A stretch of DNA of 64,000 bases from Demequina silvatica (lineage in GTDB: Bacteria > Actinomycetota > Actinomycetes > Actinomycetales > Demequinaceae): the NCBI RefSeq assembly GCF_000971215.1, contig NZ_BBMA01000002.1:388749-452748 (forward strand), in the 5' to 3' direction. The notes beneath the pieces are model-generated. The model was not told where the DNA came from and searched no databases. It was given only the letters and a program-made list of their open reading frames with translations. Shown one piece after another: positions 53,133 through 62,176 of the stretch (the first letter of the stretch is position 1; each line of letters begins with the position of its first letter). A program made the position numbers and the translations under genes.

Positions 53133-54977
53133 GTGAACATCGCCGCCTCCGTGGTCCTGGTCCTGGTGGCCGGGCTCGCGTCCCAGCTGCTCGCCGCCCG
53201 CCTGCGCATCCCCGCGATCGTGGTCCTCATCGCGGTCGGGCTCACGCTCGGACCCTTCACCGGGTGGGTCACGGTGGACCTCGAGCCCGACGAGCTGTCC
53301 GAGCTGATCGGTCTCGGCGTCGCGGTCATCCTGTTCGAGGGCGGGATGAGCCTGCGCTTCTCGGAGTTCCGCCGCGTGGGCAGGGGGATCGGCCGCCTCA
53401 CCATCTTCGGGCCGCCCGTCGCGATGGCGCTCACCGCCGGCGCGGCGCACTGGGTGGGCGACTTCGACTGGCCCGTCTCGCTGGTGCTCGGCGCGATCCT
53501 CGTGGTGACGGGACCCACGGTGATCGCGCCCCTGCTGCGTCAGGCGGGCCTGCGGCGCGACTCCGCGGCGCTGCTCAAGTGGGAGGGGATCGTCAACGAC
53601 CCCATCGGCGTCACGCTCGCGTTCCTCACGTTCCAGCTGTTCGCGCTGTCCGACGACGGCGCCGCCTCCGTGCTGGGCGGCCTCATGTTCGCGATCATCG
53701 TGGGCGGCGGCATGGGCGCCGGCGTGGGCCTGCTCATGGGCGTGGCCTTCCGCCGCGGCTGGGTGCCCGGCCACCTCAAGTCGCCGCTGCTGCTGGTCGC
53801 GGTGCTCCTGGTCGCGGGCCTGGGCAACCGCATGCAGGACGAGACGGGCCTGCTCGCGGTCACCGCGATGGGCTTGGTGCTGGGCAACATGCGCCTCGCC
53901 GAACGCGAGCAGCTGCTCCACTTCAAGGAGGGGCTCACCGTGGTGCTGGTGAGCTCGCTGTTCATCGTCATCCCGGCCACGCTCACCGCCGAGGACCTGC
54001 GCGAGCTGGACCTGCGCATCGTCGCCTTCGTGCTCGTCCTGATGTTCGTGGTCCGCCCCATCACCATCGCCCTGGTCACGCTGCGCTCCGACGTGCCCAA
54101 GCCGGACCGGATCCTGCTGGGGTGGATCGCGCCGCGCGGCATCGTGGCCGCCGCGACAGCGGGATCGTTCGGCCCGGCGATGGAGGCCGCGGGCTACCCC
54201 GACGGCGCCCAGCTGGTGCCCACGGTGTTCCTGGTCATCATCGTCACGGTGGTCGCGCACGGCTTCACGCTCGCGCCGCTCGCGCGCCGGCTCGGGCTCA
54301 CCATGGGACCGCGCAACGGCCTGCTGCTGGTGGGCGCGTCGCGGTTCGGGCTCGAGCTCGCGGAGGCGCTGCGCCGGCTCGGTGTCAGGACCACCATCGC
54401 GGACGGCCGCTACCAGAGCCTCCAGCCCGCCCGCATGGCCGGCGTCCCCACCTACTTCGGCGAGGTGCTGTCCGAGCACGCCGACGAGACCCTCGAGGAG
54501 GCCGGCGTCAGCCACGTGCTCGCGGCCACCGACAACGACTACTACAACGCGCTGGTGGCCCGCAGCCTCGGCACGGAGTACGGCTTCCACCGGTCGTTCC
54601 AGGTCGCGCCCGCGGAGGGCACGGGCGAGCGCCGCGCGCTCACGTTCGAGCGCCGCGCCTCGTACGCGTTCGACGGCAGCACCGACCTGGCCGGGCTCGA
54701 CGCGCATGTCGCGGACGGCTGGCGCATCCACGCGACGCACCTCACGCGCGAGTACGGCAGGCGCGAGCTCGCGCAGCGGCTCGGCGGCGACGCCGACGTC
54801 ATCCCGCTGGGCACCGTCGACCCCGCCGGCGCGCTGCGCCTCATCTCCCCCGACCAGCGCTTCATCCCGCCCAAGGGCTCGACGGTGCTCTACCTGGGTC
54901 CCGCGAAGGCACGCACCGCCACGGCGGCGGTGCCCGTGGTGGACGATGCGGCGGTCGAGGGCGGCGCGACGCCGTAG
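53133..54977 (+). CDS. CPA1-type Na+(K+)/H+ antiporter with TrkA-N domain
   Basis: 614 aa. About 12 spans occupy residues 1-390, with the ion-binding pair in GIVNDPIGVTLAF and the family stretch GWIAPRGIVAAATAG. A cytosolic RCK/TrkA-N nucleotide-binding domain follows (LLLVGASRFGLELAEALRRLGV...VLAATDNDYYNALVARSLG), then a TrkA-C-like tail (FIPPKGSTVLYLG). It exchanges monovalent cations for protons, gated by nucleotide. GTG start set by the -10 element. A second antiporter after nhaA in this window. Confidence 0.93.
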   Translation: MNIAASVVLVLVAGLASQLLAARLRIPAIVVLIAVGLTLGPFTGWVTVDLEPDELSELIGLGVAVILFEGGMSLRFSEFRRVGRGIGRLTIFGPPVAMALTAGAAHWVGDFDWPVSLVLGAILVVTGPTVIAPLLRQAGLRRDSAALLKWEGIVNDPIGVTLAFLTFQLFALSDDGAASVLGGLMFAIIVGGGMGAGVGLLMGVAFRRGWVPGHLKSPLLLVAVLLVAGLGNRMQDETGLLAVTAMGLVLGNMRLAEREQLLHFKEGLTVVLVSSLFIVIPATLTAEDLRELDLRIVAFVLVLMFVVRPITIALVTLRSDVPKPDRILLGWIAPRGIVAAATAGSFGPAMEAAGYPDGAQLVPTVFLVIIVTVVAHGFTLAPLARRLGLTMGPRNGLLLVGASRFGLELAEALRRLGVRTTIADGRYQSLQPARMAGVPTYFGEVLSEHADETLEEAGVSHVLAATDNDYYNALVARSLGTEYGFHRSFQVAPAEGTGERRALTFERRASYAFDGSTDLAGLDAHVADGWRIHATHLTREYGRRELAQRLGGDADVIPLGTVDPAGALRLISPDQRFIPPKGSTVLYLGPAKARTATAAVPVVDDAAVEGGATP

Positions 54978-55010
54978 GGGCGCCGGCGGTCGCCGGGAGG
55001 CGCCGCCGGT

Positions 55011-56015
55011 CTACCGTGCGGCGGAGCCGTCGAACTCCTCGATCAGCTCCAGCTCGCGCGCGCGCGACAGCCCCGCGAGACCCGGCCGGTCGAGCCCGAG
55101 CGACCTCTCCTCGGTCAGCACGTCGCGCACCGTCTCGATGAGGGGGCGGCGCACGCCTCCCGTCGCGAGGAACCGCTCGCCGGAGTGGTAGCCGATCCGT
55201 GCCGGCTCGCCCTGGTCGGGCACCCACAGCGGCAGCGAGCCCGGCCCCTTCCAGGGGCGCACGCCGCGCGCGAGCAGCCACTCGGCGGGCGGTCGCACCA
55301 TGCGCCCGTGCGCGCCCGCCACCTCGCGCATGAGCTCGATGAGATCCAGGCCCTCGCGCCGGTCGCCCACCGCGTTGACCGGGCCCGCGAGGCCGGCCTC
55401 GATCGCCTCGAGCATCCAGGCCACCAGGTCCCGCACGTCGATCACCTGCACGGGATGGGCCGGCGGGGAGGGCACCAGCATGGGCTCGTCGCCCGCCTGC
55501 GCCGCGCGCCGCGGCCAGTACGCGAACCGCTCGGTCGGGTCGCCGGGGCCCACGATCACGCCCGCACGCACCAGCAGCGCGTCGGGATGCGCGGCGAGCG
55601 TGTCGAGCTCGCAGCGCACCTTCGCGGCGTCGTACCGGGAGCCGTCCACCTGCTCGTCGACGCCGGCGGGCTCGCGCAGCGGCGCGTCCTCGGCGACGAG
55701 CGCGCGCGACGGCGCGTAGGCCGCCACGGAGGACACGTAGGTCCAGTGCAGGGCGCGGCCCGCGAGCGCCTCGGCGGCCTCGCGGACGTGGCGGGGCTGC
55801 CAACTCACCTCGACCACCGCGTCCCATTCGCGGTCGGCGACGTCGGCGTAGCAGCCCGCCAGCTCGCGGTCGGCGATCACCAGCTCCGCGCCGGGCGCGA
55901 CCACGCCGGACGCGCCGCGCGCGAGGCACGTGACGTCCCAGCCGCGCGCGATCGCCTGCGCGGCGATCTCGCGGCCGAGCCACGCGGTTCCACCCAGGAC
56001 CAGCAGAGAAGGCAT
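55011..56015 (-). CDS. NAD-dependent epimerase/dehydratase-like protein
   Basis: 334 aa, atypical short-chain dehydrogenase. Nucleotide-binding LVLGGTAWLGREIAAQA at the N-terminus and SRYDAAKVRCE (Tyr-x-x-x-Lys) in the catalytic position. Typical for the NAD(P)-binding reductase group acting on sugars or used in RNA binding; substrate unknown. ATG at 56015 with TAGCCT 6 nt upstream on the minus strand. Confidence 0.87.
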   Translation of the reverse strand: MPSLLVLGGTAWLGREIAAQAIARGWDVTCLARGASGVVAPGAELVIADRELAGCYADVADREWDAVVEVSWQPRHVREAAEALAGRALHWTYVSSVAAYAPSRALVAEDAPLREPAGVDEQVDGSRYDAAKVRCELDTLAAHPDALLVRAGVIVGPGDPTERFAYWPRRAAQAGDEPMLVPSPPAHPVQVIDVRDLVAWMLEAIEAGLAGPVNAVGDRREGLDLIELMREVAGAHGRMVRPPAEWLLARGVRPWKGPGSLPLWVPDQGEPARIGYHSGERFLATGGVRRPLIETVRDVLTEERSLGLDRPGLAGLSRARELELIEEFDGSAAR

Positions 56016-56021
56016 GCGGCC

Positions 56022-56027
56022 AGGCTA
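56022..56027 (-). promoter_or_regulatory. -10 element of the epimerase-like gene
   Basis: Minus-strand TAGCCT ends 6 nt before the ATG. Confidence 0.55.
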
Positions 56028-56059
56028 GCGGGAGGGCGTGCGACCAGGGACGGAGCCGT

Positions 56060-56404
56060 TCAGCCCGCGGCGTCCCAGTCGTAGAACGGCCGCACCTCGA
56101 GCACGCCCTCGCGCGCCATGGGGTGGTCGAGCGCGACCGCGATCGCGTCCTCGAGCGACGCGCACTCGAGGATGTCGAGGCCGGCGATGGCGCCGTGCGC
56201 GGGGTGGAGCGGCCCGGGCTCGACGGTCGCGCCGCCGGCGCGGATCCGCACCACGCGCGACTCGGACGCGTCGGCGAGGCGGTCGCCCCACACGCGGGCG
56301 CCCGTCGCGTCGTGCGTCGCGACCCACGTCTCGATCGCGTCGTCGGGCGGCGGGTCCGCCGGGTCGACCAGCTCCTCGACGCACACCAGCAGCAGGTATC
56401 TCAT
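56060..56404 (-). CDS. YCII-related (DGPF-domain) protein
   Basis: 114 aa. Starts MRYLLLVCVEEL and ends LEVRPFYDWD, the pattern of the YCII/DGPF dimeric alpha-beta barrel family in actinobacteria, often encoded near ECF sigma factors. No sigma factor is adjacent here. Function unknown. Start at 56404 with GGAGG 6 nt upstream; a longer open frame lacks this. Confidence 0.87.
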   Translation of the reverse strand: MRYLLLVCVEELVDPADPPPDDAIETWVATHDATGARVWGDRLADASESRVVRIRAGGATVEPGPLHPAHGAIAGLDILECASLEDAIAVALDHPMAREGVLEVRPFYDWDAAG

Positions 56405-56490
56405 GCCAGGCCTCCCCGCGCGGGCACGCGGGGCCCGACCCCCGCATCGTCCCACCGCGACCGCGCCCGCGCGCGGCGGGGCGGCGGCCG

Positions 56491-58104
56491 CTACCCGAGC
56501 CGCGTGTCCGCGACGGGGGCGCCGGGCCGCACCTCCCAGGCGCGCGTCGGGGCGATCGCGTCGACGAACGCCGCGTCATGGCTCACCACCAGCAGCGCGC
56601 CGCGGTAGCCCGCGAGCGCCTCGATCAGCTGCGCCTGCGAGTCGAGGTCGAGGCTGTTGGTGGGCTCGTCGAGGACCAGGAGCTGCGGCTCGGGCCGCGC
56701 GAGGAGCACGCACGCGAGGAACGCGCGGAACCGCTCCCCGCCCGACAGGGTCGCGACCGCAGCGTCGGCGGAGGCGCCGCGGAACCGGAACCTCCCCAGC
56801 AGGTCGCGCACCTCCTGAGGGCCCGCGCCGGGCGCCCGGCCGCGGACGTTGTCGAGCACCGAGGCGGGCTCGTCGAGCCCCACCAGCCGTTGCGGCAGCA
56901 CGCCCGCCGGCACCGCCAGCCGCGCCCCGCCCGCGACCGCGGGGAGCTCGCCCAGCAGCGTCGACACCAGGGTCGACTTGCCCGCGCCGTTGCGGCCGGT
57001 GACGTGGATCCGCTCCGGTCCGCGCACCAGCGCGTCGAGCGTCGCGCCGGTGCGCGTGACCAGCCCCGCCGCCTCGAGCACCAGCCGCCGCTCGGGCACG
57101 GCGGTGCCGGGGAGGTCCACGCGGATGGTCCGGTCGCGGGGCAGGGCGGCGCGGGCCTCCGCGAGCCGCGCGCGGGCGCTGCTCAGCCGCTCCTCGTGGA
57201 TGCCGCGGACGCGCGCGTCGGTGCGCTCCGCCTGGTGCCGCTTGGCGTCCGCGGCAAGCCCGACCACGCGCCGGTCCGCGCGCGCCTTCTCGCCGGCGCG
57301 GCGCTTGCGTCCCGCGGCGTCGGCGTGGGCCGCGAGCGCCCGGGACTGGCGCGCCACCTGCGAGGACGCGGCGGACACGTCGCGCGCGAGCGCGTCCCTC
57401 TCGGCCGCGATCGCGCGCTCGAGCACCTCGAGGGCGCCGCCGTGCCAGCGGGCCTCGACGGTACGGTCGTCGCGCTCGCGCAGCTCCACGATCCGGTCGA
57501 CCCGCGCGAGCAGCTCGCGGTCGTGGCTCACCACCAGGGTGGCGCCGTCGCGCGCGGCCAGCCGTCCGGCGAGCGCCGCCCGTGCCTCGCGGTCGAGGTT
57601 GTTGGTGGGCTCGTCGAGGATGAGCAGGTCGGGGCCGTCGAGCAGCGCCCCGGCGATCGCGAGCAGCACCGCCTCGCCGCCGCTGAGGCTGCCCACGGTG
57701 CGGTCCAGGTCCGCCGGCAGGCCGAGCGAGTCGAGCATCGCGGTGGCGCGCTCCTCGACCCCCCAATCGTCGGTGAGCGCGTCGAAGCACGCGGGGTCGA
57801 CGGACCCGGCCTCGATGGCGCGCAGCGCGTCCACGCGGGACGCGACGCCGAGGGCGTCCGCGACTGTCGCGCCGAGCGCCAGCGTCACCGTCTGGGGCAC
57901 GTAGGCCCACGTCGGCGGGCGTGTGACAGCGCCCGCGGCGGGGCCGAGCTCGCCCACGGCGAGCCGGATCAGCGTCGACTTGCCGATCCCGTTGCGGCCG
58001 GTCAGCGCCGTGAGGCCAGGCGGCAGGGTGAGGTCGAGGTCGGTGAACAGCGCGCGGCCGTCGGGCCACGCGAAGGACACGTGAGAGAAGGAGAGGGCGT
58101 GCAT
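56491..58104 (-). CDS. ABC-F family ATPase
   Basis: 537 aa, two ABC domains in one chain, no membrane segment. Domain 1: GRNGIGKST, LSGGEAVLL, LLILDEPTNNLD. Domain 2: GRNGAGKST, LSGGERFRAF, LLVLDEPTNSLD. The charged linker between them (about 215-320, rich in Arg/Ala/Asp) is where ABC-F proteins reach the ribosomal peptidyl-transferase centre. Members either protect ribosomes from antibiotics or act as translation factors; the linker does not let me decide. The leader (58105-58200) has inverted-repeat character (GGAGCTGTAGGGA near AGGGAGCTCC) that could be an attenuator. Divergent from an MFS exporter. Confidence 0.92.
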   Translation of the reverse strand: MHALSFSHVSFAWPDGRALFTDLDLTLPPGLTALTGRNGIGKSTLIRLAVGELGPAAGAVTRPPTWAYVPQTVTLALGATVADALGVASRVDALRAIEAGSVDPACFDALTDDWGVEERATAMLDSLGLPADLDRTVGSLSGGEAVLLAIAGALLDGPDLLILDEPTNNLDREARAALAGRLAARDGATLVVSHDRELLARVDRIVELRERDDRTVEARWHGGALEVLERAIAAERDALARDVSAASSQVARQSRALAAHADAAGRKRRAGEKARADRRVVGLAADAKRHQAERTDARVRGIHEERLSSARARLAEARAALPRDRTIRVDLPGTAVPERRLVLEAAGLVTRTGATLDALVRGPERIHVTGRNGAGKSTLVSTLLGELPAVAGGARLAVPAGVLPQRLVGLDEPASVLDNVRGRAPGAGPQEVRDLLGRFRFRGASADAAVATLSGGERFRAFLACVLLARPEPQLLVLDEPTNSLDLDSQAQLIEALAGYRGALLVVSHDAAFVDAIAPTRAWEVRPGAPVADTRLG

Positions 58105-58358
58105 AGGGAGCTCCGCAGGGGTCTGGAAGGTGCGTGACCGTGGCCAGACTCGTGGTCCGGCGTCCCTACAGCTCCAACGTTCCTCCTCGACGCCGGCCCT
58201 CGCGGCGCGCTCGTGCCAGGGTACGCGGCGCATCGTCCCGCCGCCAGCGAGGGACGCTGCGCGGGCCGGGCGGGCGCGCGGGCGTAGGGTGGCGGAGGCG
58301 CCAGTACCGACGCGACGCCGCGGAACAACCGCCCGCGTCAGCCGGTTGAACAGGTGGC

Positions 58359-59699
58359 ATGTCACAAACCTTCGCCTCGCTGCGCTTCTTCAACTATCGC
58401 CTGTGGTTCGCGGGCGCCCTCGTGTCCAACGTGGGGACCTGGATGCAGCGGGTCGCGCAGGACTGGCTGGTGCTCACCGTGCTGACGCCGGAGTCCGGTG
58501 TGGCCGTGGGAATCACCACCGCGCTGCAGTTCGCGCCGTTCCTGTTCCTGTCCGCGTGGGCGGGCGTGCTCGCGGACCGGGTGGACCACCGCAAGCTGCT
58601 CATCTGGACGCAGGTGGGGCAGGGCGCGATGGGGCTGGGGCTGGGCCTCCTCACGGTGCTGGGCCACGTCGAGCTGTGGCACGTGTACGCGTTCGCTCTC
58701 GGCCTGGGCGTGGTGTCCGCGATCGACGGCCCCGCGCGGCAGACCTTCGTGTCCGACCTGGTGCCCACCGGCTCGCTGCCCAACGCCGTCGCGCTCAACA
58801 GCGCCTCCTTCAACGCCGCCCGGCTCATCGGGCCGGCGGTCGCGGGGCTGCTCATCGCCGCGGTCGGCACCGGCTGGGTGTTCCTGATCAACGCGGCGAC
58901 GTTCGGCGCCACCATCGCCGCGCTCATGGCCATGCGGCTGGGCGAGCTGCACCACCAGGAGCGCGCCCCGCGCGGCCGCGGCCAGGTGCGCGAAGGGGTC
59001 CGCTACATCCGGCGCAGGCCCGACATCGTGGTGATCCTCGTGGTGGTGGGCACCGTCGCGGCGCTGGGACTGAACTTCCAGCTGACGAGCGCCATGATGG
59101 CCGCCACCGAGTTCGGCAAGGGGCCGGGCGAGTACGGCATCCTCGGCTCGATCACCGCGATCGGCTCGCTCACGGGCGCGCTGCTGGCAGCCCGCCGCAA
59201 GCGTCCGCGCCTGCGGCTCGTGGTGGGCGCGGCGTTCGCCTTCGGGGTCGCGGCGGGCCTCATGGCGATCGCGCCGTCCTACTGGCTGTACGCGCTCAGC
59301 TGCATCCCGGTCGGCTTCACGGCGCTCACCATGATCACGTCCGCGAACGCCGCGGTGCAGACCACCACCACCCCGCTCATGCGCGGCCGGGTGATGGCGC
59401 TGTACATGATGATCTTCCTGGGCGGCACGCCCATCGGGTCGCCCGTGGTCGGGTGGATCGGCGAGCACTGGGGGCCGCGCTGGGCGATCGGCGTGGGCGC
59501 GATCACCGCGATCCTGGTCTCGCTGGGCGCGGCCGCATGGGTGGTCCGGGACTCCCGCCTCACGCTCAGCTACCAGCTGTCGCGGCCGTTCGTGCGCGTG
59601 CGCTACCCCACCGCGGTCGAGGAGGAGCGCGAGCGCCGCGCGGAGGCCGCCGAGGACATCCTGGCCCAGCAGCTGGCGGACCGTTCCGCTCAGCGGTGA
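58359..59699 (+). CDS. MFS exporter (EntS/MFS_3 type)
   Basis: 446 aa, 12 spans. MFS_3 features: FRFFNYRLWFAG-like N-terminus (LRFFNYRLWFAGALVSNVGTW), GVLADRVDHRKLLIW between spans 2 and 3, DGPARQTFVSDLVP in the central loop, and a cytosolic C-terminus of about 50 residues. It exports small molecules such as siderophores or drugs in relatives. Divergent from an ABC-F gene, which hints at a drug-response pair; this is an inference. AGGTGG precedes the ATG. Confidence 0.9.
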   Translation: MSQTFASLRFFNYRLWFAGALVSNVGTWMQRVAQDWLVLTVLTPESGVAVGITTALQFAPFLFLSAWAGVLADRVDHRKLLIWTQVGQGAMGLGLGLLTVLGHVELWHVYAFALGLGVVSAIDGPARQTFVSDLVPTGSLPNAVALNSASFNAARLIGPAVAGLLIAAVGTGWVFLINAATFGATIAALMAMRLGELHHQERAPRGRGQVREGVRYIRRRPDIVVILVVVGTVAALGLNFQLTSAMMAATEFGKGPGEYGILGSITAIGSLTGALLAARRKRPRLRLVVGAAFAFGVAAGLMAIAPSYWLYALSCIPVGFTALTMITSANAAVQTTTTPLMRGRVMALYMMIFLGGTPIGSPVVGWIGEHWGPRWAIGVGAITAILVSLGAAAWVVRDSRLTLSYQLSRPFVRVRYPTAVEEERERRAEAAEDILAQQLADRSAQR

Positions 59700-59802
59700 C
59701 CCCCGCATCGTCCCTCCCGCGACCGCGTCGCGGCGACTCCCAGCGAACTCACCGGTGCCACCGCCACCGCCGCCCGCCATACTGGGCCCAGGAGGTGGAC
59801 CG

Positions 59803-60234
59803 ATGGACCACGTGACCGAGTACAGCGGCGACTACATCGACTCGTGCCGGTGGCGCATCGAGGCGGAGGTGGCGGCGTTCGACCTGCTGCGCAGCCAGGC
59901 GCCCGGCGACGGCTCGATGGACTCGGCGATCCAGGACATCGAGGACGAGTACTTCGTCGCCGTCGCGAGCCAGCTCGAGGGCATGTTCGCCGACCGCAGC
60001 CGCGACGCCGAGGGCGAGGAGCCGGGGCCGTTGCAGGAGATGCGCGCCGTGGTGGAGTCGCTCAACGGGAACGGAGGGCGCTTCGACCCGCCGGAGGGCG
60101 CCGGGCTCGACGCGGACACCACGGTGCTCGAGCTGGACGCGGGTGACCCGATCAGGCTCGACCGGGAGTCCTTCCAGGACCTCGCCGACGCGTTCTTCGA
60201 CGCGATCGAGGACCACTTCAGCGAGGAGTCGTAG
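59803..60234 (+). CDS. Acidic hypothetical protein
   Basis: 143 aa, strongly acidic, no cysteine except one, no membrane segment. Start at the ATG 59803 with GGAGG 7 nt upstream. The N-terminal helix-rich half (YIDSCRWRIEAEVAAFDLLRSQ) and the C-terminal helix (FQDLADAFFDAIEDHFSEES) suggest a small soluble helical protein. I do not recognise a family. It stands alone between an MFS gene and a convergent PhnB-like gene. Confidence 0.7.
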   Translation: MDHVTEYSGDYIDSCRWRIEAEVAAFDLLRSQAPGDGSMDSAIQDIEDEYFVAVASQLEGMFADRSRDAEGEEPGPLQEMRAVVESLNGNGGRFDPPEGAGLDADTTVLELDAGDPIRLDRESFQDLADAFFDAIEDHFSEES

Positions 60235-60238
60235 GGCC

Positions 60239-60691
60239 TCAGGCCAGCCCGGTGCCCTCGGTGAGCGGGGCGACCATCATCCAGCGGATGCCGTAGCGGT
60301 CCTCGAAGGACGCGAACAGCTGTCCCCAGAACATGGGCGTGGGCTCCATCTCGATGTCCGCGCCGGCGGACAGCCGTCCCCAGATGTCGCGCAGGTCGTC
60401 CTCGTCGTCGAGCTCGAGGTTGATGGAGATCGCGTTGCCGTTGACCAGCACGTGGCCCATCGACGGCACGATGTCGGTGCCGTGGATCAGGTGCCCGCCC
60501 ACGGTCTCGAGCGCGACGTGCATGACCCGGTCGGCCTCCTCGTCCGACAGCGGGGGCACGCCGGGCGGCTGCGGGACCTCGCCGATGCGCTGCAGCGGGG
60601 CTGCGAAGTCGCCGCCGAACACCTCGCGGTAGAAGCCGAAGGCCTCCTCGCACGTGCCGTCGAAGTTGAGGTAGGTGGAGACGGTCGCCAT
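60239..60691 (-). CDS. PhnB-like VOC-superfamily protein
   Basis: 150 aa, glyoxalase/bleomycin-resistance fold of the PhnB/3-demethylubiquinone-methyltransferase-like group: TYLNFDGTCEEAFGFYREVFGG at the N-terminus and MFWGQLFASFEDRYGIRWMMV at the C-terminus. Function in this subgroup is unknown. GGAGGAACC precedes the ATG. An inverted repeat pair of the 12-mer lies just upstream. Confidence 0.88.
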   Translation of the reverse strand: MATVSTYLNFDGTCEEAFGFYREVFGGDFAAPLQRIGEVPQPPGVPPLSDEEADRVMHVALETVGGHLIHGTDIVPSMGHVLVNGNAISINLELDDEDDLRDIWGRLSAGADIEMEPTPMFWGQLFASFEDRYGIRWMMVAPLTEGTGLA

Positions 60692-60747
60692 GGTTCCTCC
60701 CGGGCTCGCGGCGCGGCCGTCGCGCCACCGGCCAGCGTATGTCCCGC

Positions 60748-60786
60748 GGGGACGATGCGCGCGGCGGCGACCACCGCATCGTCCCC
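60748..60786. repeat. Inverted pair of the GGGGACGATGCG repeat (two perfect copies)
   Basis: GGGGACGATGCG (60748-60759) and CGCATCGTCCCC (60775-60786) are perfect 12-bp arms around a 15-nt loop. They lie between the merR stop and the PhnB-like start, two genes on the same strand, where they could terminate the merR transcript. Confidence 0.85.
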
Positions 60787-60793
60787 CGGGGCG

Positions 60794-61639
60794 TCAGCGG
60801 GCCACGTACGGGAAGGCGACGTCGCAGACCGGGTCGTCCATCCCCGCCGCGAGCACGTCGGTGAAGTAGACCTCGCGCGACGGCAGGTCCTCGACCATCT
60901 CGCCGTGCGCGAGCACCCAGCTCGCGACCGCGTCGTAGGCCTCGAGGATCGCGGGGAACCCGTTCTGCGCGCGGGTCAGGGTGGCGAAGGCCTCTTGGTG
61001 GGCCGGCTCGAGCCGGATCGAGATGCCGGGCACCGGCGGCGCCCCGTCCGCGACCACCACGCACACCTCGACGAGGGCGCTCTGGTCGGGGGTGACGGAG
61101 CCGTGGTAGATCGCGTAGGTCGGATGCTCGGACGTGGTGTCGAGCGGCCGCAGTCCCGGATGGGCGGCGGCGTAGTCGAACAGGCGGACGAAGGCGCTCA
61201 TGACGAAGTCATCCAGCTCGGGCTGGTAGACCTCGCGGGCGATGACGGCGAGCGTGCGCTCGGGCACGGTGCGGGTGGTGATGTCCATGGCGGGTTCTCC
61301 CTGGTGATGCAGCTGATGGCCGATGTACCGGGCGAGCCCTCGTCGCTGCTCGTGCCGCCGCTCCTGCGCGACCCACCACGCGTCGAACGCCGGTGCCGCG
61401 TCCGCGTGAGGTCCGTCGAGGATCTCGCGGATCACGGGGAGCGGCACGTCGATGCGTCGCATGGTGCCGATCAGGGTCGCGCGGCGGATCTGATCGGGCG
61501 AGTAGAAGCGGTACGAGCTGACGGGGTCGACCCGCACGGGGGTGAGGAGGCCCTGGTCGTCGTAGTGCCGCAGCGCCTTGACGGACAGGCGGCTCAGCGC
61601 GGCCAGCTGGCCGATGCTGAGAAGCTCTCCCGAGTGCAT
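60794..61639 (-). CDS. MerR-family regulator with GyrI-like effector domain
   Basis: 281 aa. The N-terminal MerR winged helix (LLSIGQLAALSRLSVKALRHYDDQGLLTPVRVDPVSSYRFYSPDQI) is followed by a dimerisation helix (about 75-110). The C-terminal GyrI/BmrR-type ligand domain (ITTRTVPERTLAVIAREVYQPELDDFV onward) binds hydrophobic cations in BmrR. Its own promoter (61646-61676) has the 19-bp spacer and central palindrome typical of MerR control. Confidence 0.92.
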   Translation of the reverse strand: MHSGELLSIGQLAALSRLSVKALRHYDDQGLLTPVRVDPVSSYRFYSPDQIRRATLIGTMRRIDVPLPVIREILDGPHADAAPAFDAWWVAQERRHEQRRGLARYIGHQLHHQGEPAMDITTRTVPERTLAVIAREVYQPELDDFVMSAFVRLFDYAAAHPGLRPLDTTSEHPTYAIYHGSVTPDQSALVEVCVVVADGAPPVPGISIRLEPAHQEAFATLTRAQNGFPAILEAYDAVASWVLAHGEMVEDLPSREVYFTDVLAAGMDDPVCDVAFPYVAR

Positions 61640-61645
61640 GCCGCC

Positions 61646-61676
61646 AGCATCGACCCTCCCCTCATGGGAGGGTCAA
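61646..61676 (-). promoter_or_regulatory. merR promoter with MerR-type operator
   Basis: On the minus strand -35 TTGACC, 19-bp spacer, -10 GATGCT, then 6 nt to the ATG. The palindrome GACCCTCCC-N5-GGGAGGGTC fills the spacer. A 19-bp spacer with a dyad is the hallmark of promoters untwisted by MerR proteins. Confidence 0.75.
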
Positions 61677-61740
61677 GCGACGCGCCCGAACACCTCGTCT
61701 GCGAGGCAGGACGCGTCGCCCGCCGTGGTGTCCCGTCCGC

Positions 61741-61968
61741 TCAGCCCTCGACGCGGCGCTGCTGGTCGACGTGCTCGTCGCGCACCTCGGTGTGCGTGGT
61801 GTGCGAGCGCTGGCGGTTCGCGACCAGCGACACGATGAGGGCGATCACGCCCGCCGCGATGCAGATGTAGCCGACCATCGCGAGGTCGACGCCGTCGATC
61901 GCGTCGTCGACCGCGAAGGCCGCGATCGCGCCGACGACGATGAGGAAGATGCCGGTACCGAGTGCCAT
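61741..61968 (-). CDS. DUF6458-type small membrane protein
   Basis: 75 aa with two membrane spans (about 4-20 and 27-49) and a charged tail (NRQRSHTTHTEVRDEHVDQQRRVEG). The beginning MALGTGIFLIVVGAIAAFAV is typical of the actinobacterial DUF6458 family. Function unknown. Start at 61968; the longer open frame upstream is not supported by start signals. Confidence 0.78.
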   Translation of the reverse strand: MALGTGIFLIVVGAIAAFAVDDAIDGVDLAMVGYICIAAGVIALIVSLVANRQRSHTTHTEVRDEHVDQQRRVEG

Positions 61969-62176
61969 GATGCGTTCCCTGCTCTCCGGCGGGCCGTTCC
62001 GTCGGACCGGGACCTCCGGCCGAGGGCGTCTGTCGCGATCCCGCCGCCAGGTGCAACGCACGTCTGCCAGGGACGATGCGCGGGAGACCGGGCGCTCGCC
62101 TCACCCTTTGCGGCGATTACCAGGGATGACGCGATTTCTCACAGACGGGAATAGGAGAGGCGCTGGGGCCCGCGCT

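Noticed and set aside
52133-55141. About 1000-codon frame on the plus strand overlapping the SGNH and antiporter genes
   Set aside because: The translation is Arg/Gly/Ala-rich low complexity with no family features, while another frame encodes clear proteins.
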